A stretch of DNA of 64,000 nt, taken from NCBI GenBank assembly GCA_001898625.1, contig MKUP01000033.1, positions 397,764 through 461,763 of the forward strand, read 5' to 3'. Position numbers and translations under genes: made by a program. This document shows, piece after piece, positions 50,747 through 59,391 of the stretch. Position 1 is the stretch's first letter; every line of letters starts with the position of its first letter. Source of the stretch: Burkholderiales bacterium 67-32. GTDB taxonomy: Bacteria > Pseudomonadota > Gammaproteobacteria > Burkholderiales > Burkholderiaceae_B. Under the pieces are notes generated by a model that worked only from the letters and a program-made list of their open reading frames with translations, was not told the origin of the DNA and ran no database searches.

Positions 50747-51057
50747 CACCTTTCTCCTTGCACCGGATAATCCACCTGATGCCGCGCGATGCGCACCCCC
50801 GCCAGTTCGTCCCGGACGCGCAGGTGTTCCGGGTGGTGGGCGTAGGCATCCAGGGCGGCCTGCGACTCGAACTCGCTGTAGAGCACCACGTCGCAGGCGT
50901 AGTCCACGCCGCTCGCGTCGGCGCCGATTTCCAGGTGCAGCAATCCCGGAATCCGGCCGCGCAGGCCGTGAAAGCCCTGGCGCACGCGCTCGATGTTGCG
51001 GCCCTTCTCCTGCGCCGTCGCGCCGGCGACGTTCCACATGACGATGTGGCGGATCAT
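50746..51057 (-). CDS. Dabb (stress-responsive alpha/beta barrel) family protein
   Basis: A 103-residue dimeric alpha-beta barrel protein. MIRHIVMWNV is the standard opening, CDVVLYSEFESQAALDAYAH and HPEHLRVRDELAGV the core. Such proteins are often small enzymes or accessory proteins in aromatic catabolic operons, and this one sits, with four-base overlaps at both ends, between a hydroxyquinol dioxygenase-type gene and maleylacetate reductase. Its exact reaction is unknown; aiding removal of a quinone or lactone intermediate is only a suggestion. Confidence 0.88.
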   Translation of the reverse strand: MIRHIVMWNVAGATAQEKGRNIERVRQGFHGLRGRIPGLLHLEIGADASGVDYACDVVLYSEFESQAALDAYAHHPEHLRVRDELAGVRIARHQVDYPVQGER

Positions 51058-51905
51058 CGTTGCCCCTGCCCGGGTTCGCTGGCCGGGTTCAGCACGAAGT
51101 CGTACTCGACCAGATAGGTGCCGTCGGGCTGTTCGGCCCATTCGGCGATCAGCGACTGCCGGACGCCGAACACCGCGTCCGAGTCCAGGTACGCGTCGTC
51201 GCTGCGGAAGACATGGGTGATCAGCGTCTCGTGGCCCGGCGCCTCGATCATGAAATGCAGGTGCGCCGGCCGCCACGGATGGCGGCCCGTGGCCTTGAGC
51301 AGGTCGCCGACAGGGCCGTCGTGGGGAATGGCGTAGGGCACGGCCAGGATGGACCGGAACTCGTAGCGGCCCTGCTCATCCGCGTGCAGGATGCCGCGCG
51401 CCTGCGCATGGCCGAGTTCGGCGTGCTGGACGTCGTACAGGCCGTCCTCGTCGGACTGCCAGACGTCCATGCGGGCGTTCGGCACCGGCGCGCCGTCGAT
51501 GCCGCGCACCGTGCCCCGCACCACGCAGGGCGTGCCGCGCGCGCCGTTGGAGATGTCGGCGCCCAGCTCGTAGTGCGGCGCGCCCTTGACGTGGAAGGGA
51601 CCGAACACGGTCGCCTCGGTGCAGCCGGCGGGCTTGTCGTTGTTCATCGCCACGGTCAGCATCGACAGCCCTAGCACGTCCGACAACAGGATGAACTCCT
51701 GCCGTTTGTCGTCGGTGATGTGGCCGCAGCGGGTCAGGAATTCGATGCCCTTCGTCCACTCGTCTTCCGTCAGGCGAACCTCGCGCGCGAAGTCGTGCAG
51801 GTGGCGAACGAGGCTGGTCATGATCTCGATCACCCGCGGATCGGCGGTCCCGGCGTGGCGGGCCAGGACGGCCTGCGTGATGATCAGGTGGTTCAGGTTG
51901 CGCAT
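51054..51905 (-). CDS. Intradiol ring-cleavage dioxygenase (hydroxyquinol 1,2-dioxygenase-like)
   Basis: A 283-residue non-haem Fe(III) intradiol dioxygenase. The N-terminal helical dimer domain (about residues 15-95) includes DDKRQEFILLSDVLGLSMLT; iron ligands are the Tyr of EDGLYDVQ and of GRYEFRSI, and the two His in GRHPWRPAHLHFMIEAPGHE. With maleylacetate reductase downstream the substrate is most likely hydroxyquinol (1,2,4-trihydroxybenzene), giving maleylacetate directly; catechol or chlorocatechol is less likely since no cycloisomerase is present. It overlaps the Dabb gene by four bases. Confidence 0.93.
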   Translation of the reverse strand: MRNLNHLIITQAVLARHAGTADPRVIEIMTSLVRHLHDFAREVRLTEDEWTKGIEFLTRCGHITDDKRQEFILLSDVLGLSMLTVAMNNDKPAGCTEATVFGPFHVKGAPHYELGADISNGARGTPCVVRGTVRGIDGAPVPNARMDVWQSDEDGLYDVQHAELGHAQARGILHADEQGRYEFRSILAVPYAIPHDGPVGDLLKATGRHPWRPAHLHFMIEAPGHETLITHVFRSDDAYLDSDAVFGVRQSLIAEWAEQPDGTYLVEYDFVLNPASEPGQGQR

Positions 51906-51916
51906 GGCCGTCTCCC

Positions 51917-52882
51917 TCAATCGAGTTGCAGTTTCGCCCGGGCCGCGATGGCGCCCCATTTGCGGTAGTCCTCGGCGCCACGGCGCTCGGCTTCCCTGGG
52001 TGAATTCGCCTCGACCCGCAGGTCCATCTCGGCCAGGCGCGCCTTCATTTCCGGCGTCGACAGCGCCGCGTGCACGTCATGCTGAATCCGGTCGACCGTC
52101 GCGGCGTTCATGCCGGCGGGCACCATCAGCGTTTCGAAAAAGGTCGCGTCGAAGCCCGCATAGCCTTTCTCGGCCACGGTGGGAACGGCGGGCAGCAGCA
52201 CGGAACGCTGGCCGCCGGACACCGCGATGGCATGCAGCCGGCCGGCCTGGACATGTTGCAGCACGACCGAGGAAACGATGAAGCCGCAGTCCACGTGTCC
52301 GGCCATCACGTCCTGGGCGGCCGGCCCCGGGCCCTTGTAGGGCACGTGGACCAGTTCGGTGCGGGTGGTCTCCAGCAGCATGGCCATGGCCATGTGGCTG
52401 GGCGTGCCCGTTCCGCCCGACGCATACATCTTCGATGCCGGCTGGCGGGTGAAGGCTTCCAGGGTCTGGACCCGCGACTCGGTATTGCACACCAGCATCT
52501 GGTTGAAGCTGGCGAAATAAGTGACCGGCTTGAGCGCTTCCCGCAGGTTGAACGTCAGCTTCTTGTATAGGTGGGGATTGATCGTCAGGATGGTGTCGGG
52601 GCCGACCAGCAGCGTGTGGTCATCCCGCGCGCGGGCGACTTCGGCGGCGGCCAGGTTGCCGCCCGCACCGGGTTTGTTCTCGACCACCACGGTCTGCCCC
52701 CAGCGCTGCTGCAGGGAAGGCTGGATCAGGCGGGCGATGATGTCGCCGGGCGTGCCCGGCGGAAAAGCCGCGACCAGGCGCACGGGTTTGGTCGGCCAGT
52801 TCTGCGCGCTCGCGCAGGGCGCCATGGCGAAAGCCAGCAATGCCGCCGCGGCGTGGGCGGCGAATCCTTTGCGAATGTTCAC
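51917..52882 (-). CDS. Bug family solute receptor
   Basis: A 321-residue periplasmic receptor starting at GTG, with an AGGAGA SD five to six bases upstream. The signal peptide is about residues 1-26 (AAALLAFAMAPCASA). Landmarks are RLVAAFPPGTPGDIIARLIQ, QTVVVENKPGAGGNLAAAE and LVHVPYKGPGPAAQDVMAG; the usual P-D-G-Y-T-L-L is shortened to DDHTLLVG. It lies between the flavin monooxygenase and ring-cleavage genes of the hydroxyquinol cluster, so an aromatic acid ligand is likely. Confidence 0.94.
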   Translation of the reverse strand: MNIRKGFAAHAAAALLAFAMAPCASAQNWPTKPVRLVAAFPPGTPGDIIARLIQPSLQQRWGQTVVVENKPGAGGNLAAAEVARARDDHTLLVGPDTILTINPHLYKKLTFNLREALKPVTYFASFNQMLVCNTESRVQTLEAFTRQPASKMYASGGTGTPSHMAMAMLLETTRTELVHVPYKGPGPAAQDVMAGHVDCGFIVSSVVLQHVQAGRLHAIAVSGGQRSVLLPAVPTVAEKGYAGFDATFFETLMVPAGMNAATVDRIQHDVHAALSTPEMKARLAEMDLRVEANSPREAERRGAEDYRKWGAIAARAKLQLD

Positions 52883-52972
52883 GCAAGTCTCCTCGGAATG
52901 ATGGTTGGATCGGGATGAGCGAACCCGCCCCCGGGCGGCGAGCGCCGGGGTCCGGAGCGGGCGGTTGGGGGG

Positions 52973-54664
52973 TTAGGCCTGGCGGCCGGTCACTCGCGCA
53001 AGCACCGTCTGCGCCTCGTCGGCGTCCGTGCCCCGCCAGGCAACGATCTGGTCGGGCCGGATGAGCACCAGCGGCGCTTCGTACAGCGCGCGCAGCGCCG
53101 GGGACGCCAGCCGGACGGGCTTCAGGTCGATGGCCAGTGCGCGCGCGGCAATTTCGAAACCCCCGTGCGGCGCCTCGTCCTCGCCCAGCACCAGCAGCGT
53201 CCATTCGCGGTGGAACAGGTCGAACAGCGACCGGCCGTCCTCCAGCCACATGTGCGGCGGGCGGCCGCCGGGACTGGCGGTGGGCACATACTGGTTGGGT
53301 TCGTCCGGCGGCGGCGCCACGCCGTCGCCCACGATGATGGGCGAGCCGTCGTAGCGGCCGCCGAACGTAACGCCGGGAATGTTGAACTCCAGCCGCGCAT
53401 GCTCGTCCAGGTGCCGCGCGGCCGCCGCGCGTTCGGCCTCGCCCTGCGGCGTGTCCGCTTCCAGCACGGCCCTGGCCTGGAACAGGCCCACCGAATCGGC
53501 AAAGCGCCGGGCGAAGCCGGTATTGCGTTCGGCCAGCGGCCTGCGCTCGGCCTCGTAGCTGTCCAGCAGCGCCAGCGGCGCCTGTCCCTTCAGCACGCTG
53601 GCGAGCTTCCAGGCCAGGTTCACCGCATCCTCGACCGCCGTGTTGTAGCCCAGGCCACCGGTGGGCGTGAACAGATGCGCCGCGTCGCCGGCGATGAACA
53701 CCCGGCCGCTGCGAAAACGCCGGGCGACCAATGCGTGTCCGGCCAGCCACGTACCCATGGACAGGATCTCCATCGGCACGTCCGCCCCCACGGCTTCGGC
53801 GAAGATGCGGCGCGCGTCCGCCTCGGTCCAGCTTTCCGGGTTCTCTCCGGGATGGACCGCCGCATGGAAGGCGAATTCGGCCACGCCGTCCACCGACGCC
53901 ATGAAGGCGCGCCGCTGGGGGTTGACCGCGACGTACATCCAGGCCTTGGGATGGGGTAGCCTGGACAGGAATTCGGGCGAGCGCAGGTAGATGGCGAACA
54001 TCTTGCCGCCCATGAACTCGCGCTGGATGCCCGTCACGCCGCCCCACTCAATGCCCAGTTGGCCCCTGACGAAACTGCGCGCGCCGTCGGCGCCCACGAG
54101 GAACCTGGCCTTCACCTCCACGGGCTCGCCGCCGTCCACGGCCTGCACCCGCGCGACGATGCCATCGTCCTCCTCGCGGAACTCCTTCAAGGCCCACCCG
54201 TAGCGCAGGTCGATCGACGGCCAGGCCTGCGCACGCCGCCGCAGCGCCGCCTCGACGAATTTCTGCGACACGCGGTGCGGCAGTTCGGCGGCGCTCCAGG
54301 AACCCGTCATGGTCCTGATCCGCACCGCGGCCTCGGCGGCGGTGGGCAGCTTGATGCGCGCGAGCTCGTGGCCCGTGTAGCGCGTGAAGTACGCGATGTC
54401 CGTGGGATGGTCCGCCGGCAGTCCCAGTGCCCGGATCTCGTGGGCGAAGCCCAGCCGGCGGAAGTGCTCCATGGTGCGGGCCTGGGTGGCATTGGCCTGC
54501 GGATTGAACGCGGTGCCGGGCTTGGCGTCCACGACCAGGCAGCGCACGCCGCGCGGCCCCAGTTCGTTCGCCAGCATCAGTCCGCACGGACCGCCCCCGG
54601 CGACCAGCACGTCGACCTCGAGCCGGGCCGGCCCCATGACAGTAGACTGTGCGTCGTCAAGCAT
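52973..54664 (-). CDS. FAD-dependent aromatic monooxygenase (PheA/TfdB/MhpA type)
   Basis: A 563-residue class A flavin hydroxylase. The dinucleotide loop is VDVLVAGGGPCGLMLANELG, the D-G motif is LVGADGARSFVRGQLG, and the FAD-ribityl motif FIAGDAAHLFTPTGGLGYNT. Residues about 430-563 make the thioredoxin-like C-terminal domain of the phenol-hydroxylase subgroup. It is the first gene of the hydroxyquinol cluster and probably generates a di- or trihydroxylated ring for the intradiol dioxygenase, for instance from resorcinol or a hydroxybenzoate. A MarR gene diverges from it. Confidence 0.93.
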   Translation of the reverse strand: MLDDAQSTVMGPARLEVDVLVAGGGPCGLMLANELGPRGVRCLVVDAKPGTAFNPQANATQARTMEHFRRLGFAHEIRALGLPADHPTDIAYFTRYTGHELARIKLPTAAEAAVRIRTMTGSWSAAELPHRVSQKFVEAALRRRAQAWPSIDLRYGWALKEFREEDDGIVARVQAVDGGEPVEVKARFLVGADGARSFVRGQLGIEWGGVTGIQREFMGGKMFAIYLRSPEFLSRLPHPKAWMYVAVNPQRRAFMASVDGVAEFAFHAAVHPGENPESWTEADARRIFAEAVGADVPMEILSMGTWLAGHALVARRFRSGRVFIAGDAAHLFTPTGGLGYNTAVEDAVNLAWKLASVLKGQAPLALLDSYEAERRPLAERNTGFARRFADSVGLFQARAVLEADTPQGEAERAAAARHLDEHARLEFNIPGVTFGGRYDGSPIIVGDGVAPPPDEPNQYVPTASPGGRPPHMWLEDGRSLFDLFHREWTLLVLGEDEAPHGGFEIAARALAIDLKPVRLASPALRALYEAPLVLIRPDQIVAWRGTDADEAQTVLARVTGRQA

Positions 54665-54698
54665 CGTATGTATCCTTGTTCGGGTGACCTGATTCGAT

Positions 54699-54723
54699 AT
54701 TTACTTAGGTTACCAAAGCAAAT
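54699..54723. promoter_or_regulatory. Probable MarR operator
   Basis: ATTTACTT (54699-54706) and AAGCAAAT (54716-54723) are inverted copies with one mismatch in eight, separated by nine bases. The size and spacing fit MarR-dimer binding, and the element lies 35 bases from the monooxygenase start and 27 from the MarR start. GATTCGAT also occurs twice nearby (54691-54698 and 54739-54746). Confidence 0.55.
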
Positions 54724-54749
54724 AGCTCCGCACAATCAGATTCGATCCC

Positions 54750-55202
54750 GTGAAAACCCTTGATAGCAACGCCTACCACTGGCGCACCCACAATCCCGGC
54801 CGCGTGCTCAACAGCGCCCTGCGCCGCTTCGAACAGCGCGTCATGGACCTGATGACCGAGGCGGGACATGCCGAGACCCGCCGCTGGCACGTCAACCTGA
54901 CCCGCCACCTGGACCTGGAAGGCACGCGCATCACCGACCTGGCCCGGCGCTCGGCCATGACCAACGCGGCGATGAACGAATTGATAGGACAGTGCGAGGA
55001 ACTGGGCCTGGTGGAACGCGTGGCCGATCCGGCGGACAAGCGGGCCCGCATCGTGCGCTTCACGCCCGCAGGGCTGGCGTGGCTGGATGATTTCGGACGG
55101 GCCGTGGCGGTGGCCCAGGAAGAGATGGTCAAGGAAGTCGGCAACCGCAATCTGTCGATCCTGTTGAAGGACCTGGCCGCCTACGCCGCGTCGGTCGATT
55201 GA
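54750..55202 (+). CDS. MarR family transcriptional regulator
   Basis: A 150-residue winged-helix regulator. GRVLNSALRRFEQRVMDLM is the dimerisation helix, TRHLDLEGTRITDLARRSAM and TNAAMNELIGQCEELGLVER the DNA-binding helix and wing approach, and ADPADKRARIVRFTPAGLAW the beta-wing with the conserved D-x-R. The start is GTG. It diverges from the hydroxyquinol cluster across 85 bases containing a candidate operator, so it is probably its repressor, released by an aromatic ligand. It converges on a Bug gene, with a stem-loop between. Confidence 0.93.
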   Translation: MKTLDSNAYHWRTHNPGRVLNSALRRFEQRVMDLMTEAGHAETRRWHVNLTRHLDLEGTRITDLARRSAMTNAAMNELIGQCEELGLVERVADPADKRARIVRFTPAGLAWLDDFGRAVAVAQEEMVKEVGNRNLSILLKDLAAYAASVD

Positions 55203-55206
55203 AGAA

Positions 55207-55236
55207 CGCCGGCCTGCTCTCCAAGCCAGGCCGGCG
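55207..55236. terminator. Bidirectional stem-loop between convergent MarR and Bug genes
   Basis: CGCCGGCCTG (55207-55216) and CAGGCCGGCG (55227-55236) form a perfect ten-pair stem with a ten-base loop. It starts four bases after the MarR stop and ends five before the Bug stop on the other strand. No strong U-tract follows on either strand (a short GTTCTTCAA on the minus side), so it may work with Rho. Confidence 0.6.
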
Positions 55237-55241
55237 CCGCC

Positions 55242-56204
55242 TCAATTGGCCTGGATGCCTTTCTCGCGGATGAGCCGTCCCATCCGCTGGAAGTCGACCG
55301 CGCCCTTGTTCCCGAATGCCTCGGGGGACATCTGCTCGGGCACGTTGCCCATGGCCAGGATCTTCTCCTTCACCGCCGGCGTGCCGAGTATGCGGTTCAC
55401 CTGCGCGTTCACTTTCCCGATCACGGCGGCCGGCGTGCCCGCCGGCGCATAGAGTCCGAAGATCGCGTCGGCGTCGAACCCCTTGAGTCCCAGTTCGTCC
55501 AGTGTCGGCACGTCCGGGAACTGCGGCGCGCGCGTCGGGCTGGCCACCGCCAGCATCCGCAGCTTGCCCGCCTTGACGTACTGGATGGCGATGCCCGGAT
55601 CGAAAAGAAAGTCGATCTGCCCGGCCAGCAGGTCGGTCAGGGCCGGCCCCGCTCCGCGATAGGGAACGTGCACGGCGGAAGTGCCCGTCTCGCCCATCAT
55701 CATTTCTCCGGCCAGGTGCGGGGCGCTGCCGTTGCCCGGCGAACCGAACGATCGCTTGCCCGGGTGCGCCTTCAGATCGCCGGTGAGCTGGCGGAAGTCC
55801 CGGGCGCCGTTGTCGGCGCGCACCACCAGGTAGAAGGGCACCCGCGCGACCGAGGCCACGGGAAGCAGGTCCTTCGCGGGATCGAACGGCATCTTCGAAT
55901 ACAGATGGGGATTGGTCGAGACCATGCCGCCCGAACTCATCAGCAGGGTGTAGCCGTCGGGCGCGGCCTCGGCAACCGCCTGCCCGCCGATGTTGCCGCC
56001 CGCGCCGCCCTTGTTCTCGACCACCACCGGCTGGCCGAGCGCCTCCTGGAGCGGCTGGCCGATGACCCGCGCCAGCAGGTCGGCGGCGCCGCCCGGCGCG
56101 AAGTTGACGATGATGCGCACCGGCTGGCGCGGCCAGTCCTGGGCCTGGGCCGCGCCGGCGGTCATGCCCAGTGCGAGGATCGCGGTAGTCGTCCGTAGTT
56201 TCAT
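55242..56204 (-). CDS. Bug family solute receptor
   Basis: A 320-residue periplasmic receptor. The signal peptide ends near residue 21 (TAILALGMTAGAAQA). Landmarks are RIIVNFAPGGAADLLARVIG, QPVVVENKGGAGGNIGGQAV, APDGYTLLM and AVHVPYRGAGPALTDLLAG. It follows the aldehyde dehydrogenase gene by 13 bases and closes the operon that begins with the benzoylformate-decarboxylase-like gene. An aromatic 2-keto or 2-hydroxy acid such as benzoylformate or mandelate is therefore a reasonable but unproven ligand. Confidence 0.94.
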   Translation of the reverse strand: MKLRTTTAILALGMTAGAAQAQDWPRQPVRIIVNFAPGGAADLLARVIGQPLQEALGQPVVVENKGGAGGNIGGQAVAEAAPDGYTLLMSSGGMVSTNPHLYSKMPFDPAKDLLPVASVARVPFYLVVRADNGARDFRQLTGDLKAHPGKRSFGSPGNGSAPHLAGEMMMGETGTSAVHVPYRGAGPALTDLLAGQIDFLFDPGIAIQYVKAGKLRMLAVASPTRAPQFPDVPTLDELGLKGFDADAIFGLYAPAGTPAAVIGKVNAQVNRILGTPAVKEKILAMGNVPEQMSPEAFGNKGAVDFQRMGRLIREKGIQAN

Positions 56205-56217
56205 GGGGGTGCCTCGC

Positions 56218-57669
56218 TCAGAAGGGGTAGTGGCGATCGGTGGTCTGGATCGTGATCCAGCGCAGCTCGGTGAACGCGTCGATTCCCGCCCTGCCGCCGA
56301 ACCGGCCGTAGCCCGAATCCTTCACACCGCCGAAAGGCATCTGCGCCTCGTCGTGCACCGTCGGTCCGTTCACATGGCAGATACCCGAGTCGATGCGGTT
56401 GGCCACCGCCCACGCCCGGGCAATGTCCCGGCCGAACACCGCCGCCGACAGGCCATAGGGGTTGTCGTTCGCCACGCGCACCGCCTCGTCCGCGCCGTCC
56501 ACCCGTACCACGGGCTTGACCGGGCCGAAGCTTTCCTCGTGATAGATGCGCATCCCGGACGTCACGTGGTCGAGCAGCGTGGCGGGCATCAAGGTGTTTT
56601 CCGCCTTGCCGCCGCAGACCAGCGTCGCGCCCTTCGACAAGGCATCGTCGATCAGCGCGTTGCACCGCTCGACCGTGCTCATGTCCACCACCGAACCCAG
56701 CACCACCGGCCCCTTGCGCGGATCGCCCAGCGGCAGCTTGGAGGCCTTCTCGGCCAACCTGGCGACGAAGGCGTCGGCGACGCGGCGATCGACCACCAGC
56801 CGCTCGGTGCTCATGCAGACCTGGCCACTGTTGGCGAAGGCGCCGAACGCCGCACCGTTGACGGCGGCCTCCAGATCGGCGTCGTCCAGCACCACCATCG
56901 GCGCCTTGCCGCCCAACTCCAGCACCACCGGCTTCAGGTACTTGGCGCAAGTCTGCGCGACCAGCTTGCCGACGCGGGTCGAGCCGGTGAAATTGACCCG
57001 GCGTAGCGCCGGATGTGCCACGATGGCCTCGACCACGGTGGCCGCGTCCGCCGGCGCGTTCGTGATGAAGTTGACGACGCCCGGCGGAAAGCCGGCATCG
57101 TTGAAGGCCTCGACGATCAGCCCGTGGGTGGCGGGACAAAGCTCCGATCCCTTGAACACCACGGTATTACCGCAGGCCAGCGGCGTGGCGATCGCCCGCA
57201 CCCCCAGGATCACCGGCGCGTTCCACGGCGCGATCCCCAGCACCACCCCGGCCGCGCCCCGCACGCCCATGGCCAGGCTGCCCGGAATGTCGGAAGGAAT
57301 GACCTCGCCGCCGACCTGGGTGGTGATGCTCGCGGCTTCGCGCAGCATGTCCGCCGCCAGATGGACGTTGAAGCCCGCCCACGGCGCGGCGGCGCCTGTT
57401 TCGGCGGCCATGGCCGCGATCAGCGCCGGCCCCTTGGCCTCGATGGCCTCGGCTGCTTTCAGCAGCAGGGCGCGGCGCTGCCCCGGACCGGTCTGCGACC
57501 AGGCCGCGAACGCCGCGGCGGCGGACTCGACCGCGGCCACCGCGTCCGCCGTCGTCGCCGCGGGCGCCACCGTCGCGACGGAACGGTCCAGGGGATTGCG
57601 GCGTTCGAACGTCGCGCCGTCTCCCGACGCGCGCGCCTTGCCATCGATCAACATCGATATCGTGCCCAT
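56218..57669 (-). CDS. Aldehyde dehydrogenase (aromatic aldehyde, vanillin/benzaldehyde type)
   Basis: A 483-residue NAD(P)-dependent aldehyde dehydrogenase. GIAPWNAPVILGVRAIATPL, FTGSTRVGKLV, VVLELGGKAPMVVLDDADLE (catalytic Glu) and SGQVCMSTERLVV (catalytic Cys) are in order, with HEESFGPVKPVVRV near the end. Directly after a benzoylformate-decarboxylase-like gene it would oxidise benzaldehyde or a substituted benzaldehyde to the benzoate. Of two in-frame ATGs, 57669 has the better SD spacing (AAAGGAG eight bases away); 57675 is the alternative. Confidence 0.94.
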   Translation of the reverse strand: MGTISMLIDGKARASGDGATFERRNPLDRSVATVAPAATTADAVAAVESAAAAFAAWSQTGPGQRRALLLKAAEAIEAKGPALIAAMAAETGAAAPWAGFNVHLAADMLREAASITTQVGGEVIPSDIPGSLAMGVRGAAGVVLGIAPWNAPVILGVRAIATPLACGNTVVFKGSELCPATHGLIVEAFNDAGFPPGVVNFITNAPADAATVVEAIVAHPALRRVNFTGSTRVGKLVAQTCAKYLKPVVLELGGKAPMVVLDDADLEAAVNGAAFGAFANSGQVCMSTERLVVDRRVADAFVARLAEKASKLPLGDPRKGPVVLGSVVDMSTVERCNALIDDALSKGATLVCGGKAENTLMPATLLDHVTSGMRIYHEESFGPVKPVVRVDGADEAVRVANDNPYGLSAAVFGRDIARAWAVANRIDSGICHVNGPTVHDEAQMPFGGVKDSGYGRFGGRAGIDAFTELRWITIQTTDRHYPF

Positions 57670-57701
57670 GGGCATGTCTCCTTTGGATAGTGAAAAACGT
57701 T

Positions 57702-59306
57702 TCAGGCCACTTCTATCTCGACCAGCATCGGCGCGGCCGACCGCAACGCCCGCGACAGCGCGGGCGTCAGTTCTTCCGCCCGCTCCACCCGCACGCCCGC
57801 CACCCCTTGCGCCGCGGCCAGCCCGACGAAATCGATGGCGGGCAACTCGGTGCCCGGCACCGTCTCGTCCACCCGGTAGCCGAACAGCCGGGCGAATTCG
57901 TGCAGCGCCGCATAGCGCCGGTTCTTCAGCACCACGATGGCCAGCGGCAGCCCCAGCTGCGCGGCGCTCCACAGGGCCTGGACGGCGTACATGGTGGATC
58001 CGTCGCCCACCAGCGCGATGACCTTGGCATGCGGCTTGCCCATGGCCACCCCCACCGCGGCCGGCAGGCCGTAACCCAGCCCGCCGCTGCACATGGTGTA
58101 GAACGTGCCCGACTCGAAGATGGGCAGGTGGCGATGAATGAGCGGGCGCGAACTCGGGGCTTCTTCGACCACGACGCTGTCCCGCGGCCGCAACTCGGTC
58201 AGCGTCTGCAACACCCACTCCACCGGCAGGCGTTCGCCGGGCACCGGCGCCGGCACCCGTTCCGCGCGGCCGCTGACCGGCGGATCGGCCCGCCTGGGAG
58301 GCGCGGCGCGCTCGATCAGATCGAGCAGGCCCAGGCGGATGCTGCCCACCACCGACGTGCCGACCGGCGCGCCCGCCGCCGTCTGCGGGTCGTCGGTCAA
58401 CTGGACCAGGCCGGTACCCGGGGGCAGGTGCGGCCCCTGGCCTTCCACGTGATAGGTGAAGGCCGGCGCACCCAACGCGAATACCAGGTCATGGCCGGCC
58501 AGCGTCTGCACGATGCGCTCGCGCATGGGCGGCAGGAAGCCGCCCCAGAGCGGATGGTCCTCGGGAAAACTGCAGCGCCCCGACATCGGCGCGACGTAGA
58601 CGCGCGCCCGGTGCAGCTCGGCCAGTTTCACGGCTTCGTCCCAGGCACCGTCGCGGTCCACGGCCGGACCGACCACGATGGCCGGCCGCCGCGCCGCGTC
58701 CAGCGCGTCGCCGATTTCGGCCAGCAGTCCGGGATCCGGCCGCAGGTGCCGGCTGACCCGCCGCGCCTCGACCCGTTGGGTCGGCACGTCCCAGTCGTCG
58801 GACGGGATGGAGACCAGGACCGGACCACGCGGCGGCGTCATGGCGATGTAGTAGGCGCGCGCGATGGCCAGCGGCACGTCCTGCGCGCGCGCCGGCTCGA
58901 TGCTCCACTTGACGTACGGCCGGGGCAGCTCGGCGGCCTGCGTGGAGCCGAGATACGGATCGAACGGCAGGAGGGAGCGCGCCTGCTGGCCCGCCGTGAT
59001 CACCAGCGGCGTACGGTTGCGGTGGGCGGTGAAGATGTTGCCCATGGCGTGGCCGACGCCCGCCGCCGAATGCAGGTTGACGAAGGCGGCGTTGCGCGTG
59101 GCCTGCGCATAGCCGTCGGCCATGCCGACCACCACGCATTCCTGCAGGCCGAGCACGTAGTGGAAATCGTCGGGAAAGTCCCGGAACATCGGCAGCTCGG
59201 TCGAGCCGGGATTGCCGAAGACGGAGGTCATGCCGAATTCGCGAAGCAGGTGGAAGACGGCTTCGCGCACCGTCACCGCCGGGGGTGAATGAACAAACTG
59301 GGACAT
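57702..59306 (-). CDS. mdlC: Thiamine-diphosphate enzyme, benzoylformate decarboxylase-like
   Basis: A 534-residue ThDP-dependent decarboxylase. FGNPGSTELPMFRDFPDD carries the active-site Ser, VNLHSAAGVGHAMGNI the active-site His, ALGAPAFTYHVEGQG the second His, and LVGDGSTMYAVQALWSAAQ the G-D-G ThDP/Mg motif (with N further on in KNRR). All three catalytic residues of benzoylformate decarboxylase are conserved. It would convert benzoylformate (phenylglyoxylate) or a substituted form to the aldehyde plus CO2 for the next gene. First in the operon; LysR diverges. An oxalyl- or acetolactate-type activity is less likely. Confidence 0.88.
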   Translation of the reverse strand: MSQFVHSPPAVTVREAVFHLLREFGMTSVFGNPGSTELPMFRDFPDDFHYVLGLQECVVVGMADGYAQATRNAAFVNLHSAAGVGHAMGNIFTAHRNRTPLVITAGQQARSLLPFDPYLGSTQAAELPRPYVKWSIEPARAQDVPLAIARAYYIAMTPPRGPVLVSIPSDDWDVPTQRVEARRVSRHLRPDPGLLAEIGDALDAARRPAIVVGPAVDRDGAWDEAVKLAELHRARVYVAPMSGRCSFPEDHPLWGGFLPPMRERIVQTLAGHDLVFALGAPAFTYHVEGQGPHLPPGTGLVQLTDDPQTAAGAPVGTSVVGSIRLGLLDLIERAAPPRRADPPVSGRAERVPAPVPGERLPVEWVLQTLTELRPRDSVVVEEAPSSRPLIHRHLPIFESGTFYTMCSGGLGYGLPAAVGVAMGKPHAKVIALVGDGSTMYAVQALWSAAQLGLPLAIVVLKNRRYAALHEFARLFGYRVDETVPGTELPAIDFVGLAAAQGVAGVRVERAEELTPALSRALRSAAPMLVEIEVA

Positions 59307-59359
59307 CGGGTCTCCTTGCCAAGGCGGCATAGTTTGGCGGAGCGCCCCTTATCCAACAA

Positions 59360-59386
59360 TAATATGAAGCAAATAACTCAATATTA
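59360..59386. promoter_or_regulatory. Inverted repeat TAATAT/ATATTA in a divergent promoter region
   Basis: TAATAT (59360-59365) and ATATTA (59381-59386) are inverted copies 15 bases apart, in an AT-rich block right next to the LysR start and about 60 bases from the mdlC start. It is a candidate LysR site or simply part of the LysR -10 region. Confidence 0.4.
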
Positions 59387-59391
59387 GAAAA

